From: Immundisolibacteraceae bacterium
GTDB lineage: Bacteria; Pseudomonadota; Gammaproteobacteria; Immundisolibacterales; Immundisolibacteraceae
Assembly (NCBI GenBank): GCA_016763355.1
Contig: JAESTY010000186.1
Span: forward strand, 1-12,271
Reading direction: 5' to 3'
Length of the DNA: 12,271 bases
Shown: positions 7,219 through 12,271 of the stretch, one piece after another
How the letters are laid out: each line of letters opens with the position of its first letter
Position numbering within the stretch: the stretch's first letter is position 1
Made by a program: the position numbers and the translations under genes
The notes under the pieces: generated by a model
What the model was told of the DNA's origin: nothing
What the model saw: only the letters and a program-made list of their open reading frames with translations
Database searches by the model: none

Positions 7219-7260
7219 ATGGCGATGGAATTCGCCGAGACGCACAACCGTTATTTATAG
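7219..7260 (+). CDS. Possible 13-codon leader peptide upstream of the second Rieske gene
   Basis: An ATG at 7219 preceded by AGAGAGTAGAG opens 13 codons (MAMEFAETHNRYL) ending in TAG, 15 bp before the Rieske ATG and in the same frame. The upstream purine-rich site makes translation plausible, and re-initiation or coupling could follow. It could also be a chance ORF. Confidence 0.25.
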   Translation: MAMEFAETHNRYL

Positions 7261-7275
7261 TCTGGAGAGAGCCGC

Positions 7276-8493
7276 ATGACCGCACCTGAAGATCGCTTAA
7301 TCATTAAGTTACCCACTGAAGTTCCAGATATGGGTACGGATCCGTTACCGATTGAGCCCTATATTTCGGCAGATTTTTTCGAAAAAGAGCGTACTCAGGT
7401 TTTTGCTAAGGCCTGGTTGAACGTTGGCCGGGTTGACGAAATCCCCAACGTGGGTGATTACCTGGTCAAACGCATCGAAGTGCTTAACGCCACCATTCTG
7501 GTGGTTCGTGGCAAGGACAACGAAATTCGTGCCTTTCATAACATCTGTGTTCACCGCGGCATGCAGGTAACTGCGGCGGGTTGCGAAAAAGGCAATGCTC
7601 AGGGCTTTATGTGTGGCTTCCATGCCTGGGTTTATGACCTTGAGGGCAAACTCACCCATGTGCCGGGCAAGGAGTATTTCCCCGATACCGATTTTGATGG
7701 CCTGCAGATGCCTCCGGTAACCCTGGAGATCTGGAAAGGGTTCATTTTTATCAATGATCAGGAAAAACCTAAAAAAGGGTTGGTGGAATACCTGGGTGGT
7801 CTTGGTGATGATCTGCGTGGTTACCCTTTTGAGACCTTCAATCACATTGCTCGCTATCGAGCCAACGTGAACGTCAACTGGAAGACCTTTATCGATGCCT
7901 TTCATGAGGCTTATCACGTCGCAGAAGTCCATAAAAATACCATCCCTGATGGCTGTAATTCGCCCGATAATCCCAATGCAGTCCCTAGCTCAGCACGGAT
8001 TTATCCACCGCACCACGCGGTGTCGGTCCCGCTGAATAGCGCTTATGTACCCACCCCAGCGGCTGCGCTGGCATGGAAGTTTGGAGCCAGTTTTGCCCCT
8101 GGTGATATGGTCGATCTGGAAGGTCTGAACCCCAGTGGCGATGACAATTGGTGGTTTGATATCAACACGCTGTTTCCAAACTTCTTTATCGATGTTGGCC
8201 CCGGTTGGTATTTCACCTATCACTTCTGGCCTGTTTCCGTCGATGAAACCCATTGGGAAATGAATATTTATCAGCTTGAAGCGAAAACTGCCGCAGAGAA
8301 AATCGCTCAGGAGCACACCAAAGTGCTGCTCAGAGATATCCTTTACGAAGACCTGTCGACTATGGAGCAGACCCATCAATCGATGAAATCCCGTAAGTTG
8401 GATTCGATGATTGTTGGTGAAATGGAGATTGCGGTACGCCATCAGCTCTATGAAGTGATGCAATGGGTTGACGGCAAGGGGTGCATGGAATGA
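7276..8493 (+). CDS. Second Rieske non-haem iron oxygenase alpha subunit, variant motif, no beta subunit
   Basis: This 405-residue Rieske oxygenase alpha subunit has an N-terminal [2Fe-2S] domain and a C-terminal catalytic domain. Rieske ligands are C91-x-H93 and C113-x2-H116, but 19 residues separate the halves rather than the common 15-17, an extra Cys103 lies between them, and CPYHGW is replaced by CGFHAW. The catalytic motif NWKTFIDAFHEAYHVAEVH provides iron ligands His214 and His219 with Glu211 at the bridging position where most family members have Asp. A bridging Glu is known in CntA-type carnitine oxygenases. ATG 7276 follows GGAGAGAG. No beta subunit follows; the next gene overlaps by ATGA. 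It is probably an alpha-only enzyme doing hydroxylation or oxidative cleavage. It is clearly not a recent duplicate of the first alpha subunit. The substrate is unknown. Confidence 0.9.
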   Translation: MTAPEDRLIIKLPTEVPDMGTDPLPIEPYISADFFEKERTQVFAKAWLNVGRVDEIPNVGDYLVKRIEVLNATILVVRGKDNEIRAFHNICVHRGMQVTAAGCEKGNAQGFMCGFHAWVYDLEGKLTHVPGKEYFPDTDFDGLQMPPVTLEIWKGFIFINDQEKPKKGLVEYLGGLGDDLRGYPFETFNHIARYRANVNVNWKTFIDAFHEAYHVAEVHKNTIPDGCNSPDNPNAVPSSARIYPPHHAVSVPLNSAYVPTPAAALAWKFGASFAPGDMVDLEGLNPSGDDNWWFDINTLFPNFFIDVGPGWYFTYHFWPVSVDETHWEMNIYQLEAKTAAEKIAQEHTKVLLRDILYEDLSTMEQTHQSMKSRKLDSMIVGEMEIAVRHQLYEVMQWVDGKGCME

Positions 8494-8813
8494 GTGGTCA
8501 ATTGCCAGGTGGGTTCGCCGAACTTGAAGCCTTTGTTGAACAGTGGGATCTGATTACGGAGCGTGAGCGTCACACCACCCGCTTGACTGCCCCGATTGAA
8601 CAGTCGAATGCGCTTTATGATGCCCTGTTGCCGCAGATAGAACCGATTGCCGAATACCTGGCTGACTTTGATATCAACGCCTTACCTGCACCTGAGCAGA
8701 GCCTGCTCAATTTGGCGCTGTCGTTCATGGAAGTATCGTTAACGGTTGAATGTTTAAAATCCCCGACCGTACCCGGTGGTTTTGCATTTGAGCGTTTTGA
8801 GGTGCTGTTTTAA
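8490..8813 (+). CDS. Small protein of unknown function, translationally coupled to the second Rieske oxygenase
   Basis: This 107-residue acidic protein was not recognised as any family. The start chosen is ATG 8490, which overlaps the Rieske stop as ATGA and has AAGGGG at 8476-8481; GTG 8481 would add three residues and is less well placed. The sequence looks mostly helical (helices near 9-25, 37-58 and 68-88), with no signal peptide, no membrane segment, one Cys and no metal-binding motif. Residues PGGFAFERFEVLF form a hydrophobic tail. Stop-start overlap with the oxygenase implies stoichiometric synthesis and perhaps physical contact, for example a small accessory subunit. It is too short and unlike the NTF2-type beta subunits. 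Confidence 0.8.
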   Translation: MSGQLPGGFAELEAFVEQWDLITERERHTTRLTAPIEQSNALYDALLPQIEPIAEYLADFDINALPAPEQSLLNLALSFMEVSLTVECLKSPTVPGGFAFERFEVLF

Positions 8814-8876
8814 ACCAGCGTTTCAATTTGGCTATCGGTTTATATTTTTATTAATTTCGTTACAAGGAGTTTTAAC

Positions 8877-9872
8877 GTGTCGCACAGCGCACTGGCTTAT
8901 CGAGCCCATGAGGATGACGACAGGAAAGTCTCATCCAAATTTGAACAGATCACCGTAGAAAGCCCCGAGGCCGGCGAAGTGCTGGTCAAGGTTGCCTATT
9001 CATCGGTGAACTATAAAGATGCGCTGGCCACCACTGGAGCCGGTCGTATTATTCGTGGCTTCCCGCGGATTGCTGGCATTGACCTGGCAGGCACCGTGGT
9101 CGAAAGCGCTGATGATCGTTACGCCGCTGGTGATGAAGTGGTATTGACCGGTTACAGCCACGGAGAGTCGTTGGACGGTGGTTACACCCAACTGGCAAAA
9201 GTCGGTGCTGAATACCTGGTGCCACTGCCGGAAGGTTTGTCACTGCTGGAAGCCATGTCGATTGGTACCGCTGGGTTTACCGCGGCGCTGAGCGTACATC
9301 GTTTGCAGCAGATCGGTGTCAGCCCCGAAAGCGGTACTATTCTGGTTACTGGCGCGACTGGTGGCGTCGGTTCCGTGGCCATCGATATTCTCTCTAAACT
9401 GGGTTATCAGGTTGCGGCTTTCACCGGTAAAATCGAACAGAGCGATTACCTGAAATCACTCGGTGCCAGTGAAATCGTTAATCGTCACGAGCTCGAACTC
9501 GGTACCCGGCCATTGGAAAAAGGGCTCTGGGGCGGCGCGATCGATACGGTTGGTGATGAAACGCTGGGATGGTTAACGCGTACGGTTAATCCCTGGGGTG
9601 CGATTGCCAGCTGTGGATTGGCTGGTGGTATTAAGCTCAACACCACGGTGATGCCTTTCATCATTCGCGGTGTATCCCTACTGGGTATCGATTCGGTACT
9701 CTGCCCAATGGAGATTCGCCAACAGATCTGGCAGCGCATCGCCACTGACCTGAAACCGGTGCATCTTGATGAGATCACTAGCGTGGTGCCGTTTGATCAG
9801 TTGCCTGACCAGTTTGGTCAGTTTCTGGATGGCTCTATTAAAGGCCGAATAGTGGTTAAAATTGGTGATTGA
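8877..9872 (+). CDS. acuI: YhdH/YhfP (AcuI)-type acryloyl-CoA reductase, medium-chain dehydrogenase/reductase
   Basis: This 331-residue zinc-free MDR oxidoreductase is of the YhdH/AcuI subgroup, NADPH-dependent enzymes that reduce acryloyl-CoA to propionyl-CoA and detoxify reactive enoyl-CoAs. Evidence: the N-terminal GroES-like domain with SSVNYKDALA (42-51), GIDLAGTVVES, GYSHGESLDGGY, the Rossmann motif TGATGGVGS (158-166) and a C-terminal PFDQLPDQFGQFL segment, all typical of the subgroup. GTG 8877 follows AAGGAG (8863-8868). It is 63 bp after the small protein and shares its terminator-closed unit. In this context it may reduce an enoyl-CoA released in the pathway or handle acrylyl-CoA arising from C3 products. 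The exact substrate is inferred, and the symbol indicates the family rather than a proven role. Confidence 0.88.
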   Translation: MSHSALAYRAHEDDDRKVSSKFEQITVESPEAGEVLVKVAYSSVNYKDALATTGAGRIIRGFPRIAGIDLAGTVVESADDRYAAGDEVVLTGYSHGESLDGGYTQLAKVGAEYLVPLPEGLSLLEAMSIGTAGFTAALSVHRLQQIGVSPESGTILVTGATGGVGSVAIDILSKLGYQVAAFTGKIEQSDYLKSLGASEIVNRHELELGTRPLEKGLWGGAIDTVGDETLGWLTRTVNPWGAIASCGLAGGIKLNTTVMPFIIRGVSLLGIDSVLCPMEIRQQIWQRIATDLKPVHLDEITSVVPFDQLPDQFGQFLDGSIKGRIVVKIGD

Positions 9873-9889
9873 TTAGCCACATTTTCCAT

Positions 9890-9922
9890 ATAAAAAAACC
9901 CGCTTTTAGCGGGTTTTTTTAT
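9890..9922. terminator. Bidirectional rho-independent terminator between convergent genes
   Basis: An exact inverted repeat: A-rich arm plus CCCGCT (9899-9904), TTT loop, AGCGGG (9908-9913) and a T7 run (9914-9920), extending to 9890 and 9922. A-tract and T-tract on both sides allow use from either strand. It serves the AcuI-like gene and the converging DsbA-like gene. Confidence 0.95.
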
Positions 9923-9986
9923 GGCTGTCATTTGGTCGGTTCGGGTCCCTAATTTCCGGCTTAGTCGTTTTTTCGGAAAAGTGAAT

Positions 9987-10679
9987 TTAGATCTTCCCCA
10001 GTTTTCTTCCTAACTGAATATCACCATAAAATACGTTCAACCGCTCAGTGGTGATGCGATGACCAAAGGTCGACCAGGTTTCACCATGGCACTGAGCTTT
10101 GCCTTCGGCGACCAGCGTAGGGGCTCGCAATATGCCGTAGTTGGTGGCAATCGCCACATCGGCAAAGATCTCTTTATCGATTTCCGGATCGGCCCAGTCG
10201 GAACGAAACTGGTTCATATCCAGACCAACTTCTTCAGCGCACATCTCCAGCACTAGCTGGTCGGCGGTATTAACACATTCGGTCAGGTGAGCACGTTGCG
10301 CCCGATCGAAAAAATCCCAATGGGCACTATGGCCACCCTGGCGCTGAGCCGCCTTGCAACCACGTTGACTCGGCATGGAATAGGGGTAATCAAAGGTTCT
10401 TGTCAGCATCAGTTTGTAGTTGATGCGGGGGTCGCTTTCTATGTCGTGGGAATCTTTCCAGTGTTCGCCACAGATTTCTTCCCGGGCGGCATCCGCGCTG
10501 GGAAATATTTTGGTCATCAGCGACGGGTCTGTCGCCACTGGCCAGGAGCGATGAATAACCTCGATTTCAGGGTGTTCGGCTACCAGTGCGCGCATGCGTT
10601 CCGATGTGTGAAAACACCAGCAGGACATGACATCGTGGAAAAATTCGATGGTGATAGGTTGTGGCTGTGAATCGTTCAT
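9987..10679 (-). CDS. DsbA/HCCA-isomerase-like thioredoxin-fold protein with SCWC active site
   Basis: This 230-residue thioredoxin-fold protein is of the DsbA/FrnE/2-hydroxychromene-2-carboxylate isomerase group. The redox loop lies in DVMSCWCF (16-23). FrnE relatives read CPWC and HCCA isomerases read SPY, whereas here the four residues are S19-C20-W21-C22, a CxC pair rather than CxxC. The cis-proline region is GILRAPTLV. No signal peptide or membrane segment is visible, so it is probably cytoplasmic. ATG 10679 has GGAGAG five bases upstream; a TTG 10700 start is possible but lacks a site. It runs toward the catabolic cluster and ends just after the bidirectional terminator. Its function is uncertain: an isomerase or glutathione/thiol-linked step in aromatic breakdown or a stress-type oxidoreductase are both possible. 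Confidence 0.85.
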   Translation of the reverse strand: MNDSQPQPITIEFFHDVMSCWCFHTSERMRALVAEHPEIEVIHRSWPVATDPSLMTKIFPSADAAREEICGEHWKDSHDIESDPRINYKLMLTRTFDYPYSMPSQRGCKAAQRQGGHSAHWDFFDRAQRAHLTECVNTADQLVLEMCAEEVGLDMNQFRSDWADPEIDKEIFADVAIATNYGILRAPTLVAEGKAQCHGETWSTFGHRITTERLNVFYGDIQLGRKLGKI

Positions 10680-10718
10680 CTGTGCTCTCCCCGGGGCCAA
10701 TATGGATGAATTTGGCTG

Positions 10719-10746
10719 CGATTAAACTTTTAAGGCAGGTTAATCG
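10719..10746. repeat. Inverted repeat CGATTAA-n14-TTAATCG upstream of the DsbA-like gene
   Basis: Perfect 7-bp arms (10719-10725 and 10740-10746) are separated by 14 bp in the gap between batD and the DsbA-like gene. Two half-sites centred about two turns apart (21 bp) could be a regulator site, 40-67 bp before the start codon. No regulator is recognised here. Confidence 0.35.
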
Positions 10747-10837
10747 AAGTCACTCAGCAGGTTAGCGTTTTTAGTCGGGGGAAGCTAGCAATCAGCTTGT
10801 TTCTGTTTTAGTTGGTGAGCAATTGTTGCAGGCCGGT

Positions 10838-12271
10838 TTAGTTTTTTGCCGGCGGATTAAGTGGCTCTAGGGTTGATCGCTGACCGAACCTGGTGCTCAA
10901 GGGCTCAGACTTTCGGCCTACTGAAGAAGCAGATTTAATACTTGCAGCAAGTGATGTGCCTGACCAGTTGCTAGCGCTGTGGCTATAAAGACTCTTCGCC
11001 AGTTCCTGGAGATCTGCGGCTAATGGGTCCTGTTCGCGGTTGGCCAGGGCCTCCAGGCTGGGCGGTGGTTGATCGGGATAACGTAGCTTGCCCCACTGCA
11101 TTAATGCGGTCGCGGCGGATCGAGGATCATTTTTTTGGCAACTGAGTTGCACTGCCCGATCAACATTACGTTTGCTATTTGGATTAATGCTCTCAGGTGA
11201 CCGGCTTCTGGCTTTAAGCCATAGCAAGGTGGTGATTAACCATCCTGCGGCCATCACTGCGGCGATCAGCCAGGCAAGCAGGCTTTGTTCAGCGCCTCCG
11301 GATTGAATCTGTGTTGCCAACGCAGCATCGTTGTTTAACCCATCCTGGTTATTGTTTGGCGATGAACCGGCCAGGTTTTCTGAGGACAACTGGTTACCTG
11401 GCACTGCGATGGAGCCAGCGTTGTCGCCTAACGCAGGTAACACTGCAATTTCTACCGCTGGTAGTGACGCTATTTCGAGCTGGTCGGTGGTGGTGTTCCA
11501 CCAGGGTATTTCAATGGCCGGTAACCGTAAGATGCCGGGCTGTTCTGGAATGATGGCGATTTTATCTTCGCGTTCGGAAATGATACCGCCACGCTCTGCC
11601 CGTGCCATTAGCACCGGTTGGTCTCGATAGCTGCGTACCCCATCAGGTAATCGAATCTCTATTTCTGGCAACTGGCTGGCTGCAAGACCTATGGCGGTGA
11701 TGCCAATGACTCGAGTGACCGGTTCGCCGGCGCGAAACTCGGGTTGAACCTGGCTCCAGTGAGCGGATAAGGCCAGGTTTTTTGCCGGAAGCCACTGTTG
11801 GCCGTTAAAGCTGCCAGGTATGGGCTTGACCTGCAAAGTAATCGGATCAGATTCGACCCTTACCCGACGGCCACCGCTAAAAGGATCAAATCCAAATCGA
11901 CTGCGGCTGGCGAGTTGGCCCTCAAACTGGATTGGATCAATGTTAAGTTCGCCGCTGGCCTGAGGTAACAGGGCGTAGTTGCGCTCTACCACCTGATAAC
12001 GTTTACCGTTGTGGCTGGCGGGGTAGCTGCGATCCTCGCCGAGCTTTTCGATCACCAGGCTGCCGCCATGGGTAGTCGGTTCGCTGAGGCTGGCAGAGGC
12101 GGTATTGATCGCCCGATATAGTTTTACCTGCAATAACGCCTGCTGCTGGACATACGGAGCCTTGGGCTCGAGGCTGGCAGTGATAAAGATATCTGCATTA
12201 CTTTGCCCGCCTGGTTTGCGTTTAGGAGCATTGCTGATCGCTACCGCGCTAGCAGGGCTCAGGTCACGCCC
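10838..12271 (-). CDS. batD: BatD-family protein, 5' end beyond the window (partial)
   Basis: BatD proteins are periplasmic/inner-membrane proteins of the batABCDE (aerotolerance) operon, which also encodes von Willebrand-domain BatA/BatB. The frame is open to the right edge, so 477 residues are visible (46 residues upstream of an internal TTG at 12133). Typical features are DIFITASLEP-APYV-Q in the first visible domain, repeated beta-rich segments (FRAGEPVTRVIGITA), a PWWN segment, and a single membrane helix (SLLAWLIAAVMAAGWLITTLLWL) at roughly residues 325-350 of the visible part, followed by a cytoplasmic tail. The TAA stop is at 10838-10840. The start and signal peptide are missing. batD is normally last in its operon, so batA/B/C probably lie to the right. 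It appears unrelated to the catabolic genes. Confidence 0.9.
   Translation of the reverse strand, partial: GRDLSPASAVAISNAPKRKPGGQSNADIFITASLEPKAPYVQQQALLQVKLYRAINTASASLSEPTTHGGSLVIEKLGEDRSYPASHNGKRYQVVERNYALLPQASGELNIDPIQFEGQLASRSRFGFDPFSGGRRVRVESDPITLQVKPIPGSFNGQQWLPAKNLALSAHWSQVQPEFRAGEPVTRVIGITAIGLAASQLPEIEIRLPDGVRSYRDQPVLMARAERGGIISEREDKIAIIPEQPGILRLPAIEIPWWNTTTDQLEIASLPAVEIAVLPALGDNAGSIAVPGNQLSSENLAGSSPNNNQDGLNNDAALATQIQSGGAEQSLLAWLIAAVMAAGWLITTLLWLKARSRSPESINPNSKRNVDRAVQLSCQKNDPRSAATALMQWGKLRYPDQPPPSLEALANREQDPLAADLQELAKSLYSHSASNWSGTSLAASIKSASSVGRKSEPLSTRFGQRSTLEPLNPPAKN

Noticed and set aside
7345..8463. Two long minus-strand ORFs (195 and 157 codons) opposite the second Rieske gene
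   Set aside because: They lie wholly within a gene with clear Rieske and catalytic motifs, and their products show no family features; antisense shadows.
7276..8493. KshA-type 3-ketosteroid 9-alpha-hydroxylase for the second Rieske enzyme
   Set aside because: The Rieske region and catalytic motif do not resemble KshA (CxHMGG...CPFHDW), despite the steroid-like aldolase nearby.
12131..12133. TTG 12133 as the start of batD
   Set aside because: The frame continues open to the window edge with BatD-like sequence (DIFITASLEP), and there is no signal peptide after the TTG; the true start is outside.
1..12271. Mobile elements, tRNAs, CRISPR arrays or phage genes
   Set aside because: No transposase-like ORF, terminal repeats, tRNA cloverleaf or regularly spaced repeats were seen.

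Overview
The window looks like chromosomal DNA from a gammaproteobacterium, probably marine. Base composition is near 50% G+C by eye. Shine-Dalgarno sites are clear, hairpin-plus-U-tract terminators are classical, and the gene content is typical of marine hydrocarbon-, terpenoid- or steroid-degrading gammaproteobacteria. The organism assignment is inference; no rRNA or other taxonomic marker is present.

Layout: (a) 1-124 holds a possible C-terminal scrap of a preceding gene and a hairpin. (b) 125-1300, minus strand, is an AlkB/XylM-type membrane di-iron hydroxylase. It is divergent from (c) 1673-3570, a two-subunit Rieske oxygenase (alpha plus beta) closed by a strong terminator at 3604-3631. 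The 372-bp divergent region carries a 22-bp imperfect palindrome that looks like a TetR-type operator. (d) 3725-5334 is a thiolase-fold protein followed 14 bp later by a DUF35 zinc-ribbon/OB-fold partner, closed by a terminator at 5359-5385. (e) 5460-7037 is an acyl-CoA ligase. (f) 7276-9872 is a second, structurally different Rieske oxygenase alpha subunit, a translationally coupled small protein of unknown function, and a YhdH/AcuI-type enoyl (acryloyl)-CoA reductase, closed by a perfect bidirectional terminator at 9890-9922. (g) On the minus strand after that are a DsbA/HCCA-isomerase-like thioredoxin-fold protein and the 3' part of batD, which runs off the right edge.

How the genes may work together: blocks b-f look like a catabolic island. 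An oxygenase attacks a hydrophobic substrate (AlkB-like at a methyl or alkyl position, Rieske enzymes at ring or other C-H positions). The acid is activated to a CoA thioester by the ligase. The side chain or opened ring is then cleaved by the thiolase-fold/DUF35 pair. The thiolase homologue lacks both thiolase cysteines and the catalytic histidine and carries tyrosines at matching places, as in SCP2-type steroid side-chain aldolases (Ltp2, Sal1). It is therefore more likely a retro-aldolase than a thiolase, and this is the strongest clue to the chemistry. No ferredoxin or reductase for the Rieske enzymes and no rubredoxin for the AlkB-like enzyme is visible, so electron donors must be encoded elsewhere. 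The actual substrate cannot be read from this window.
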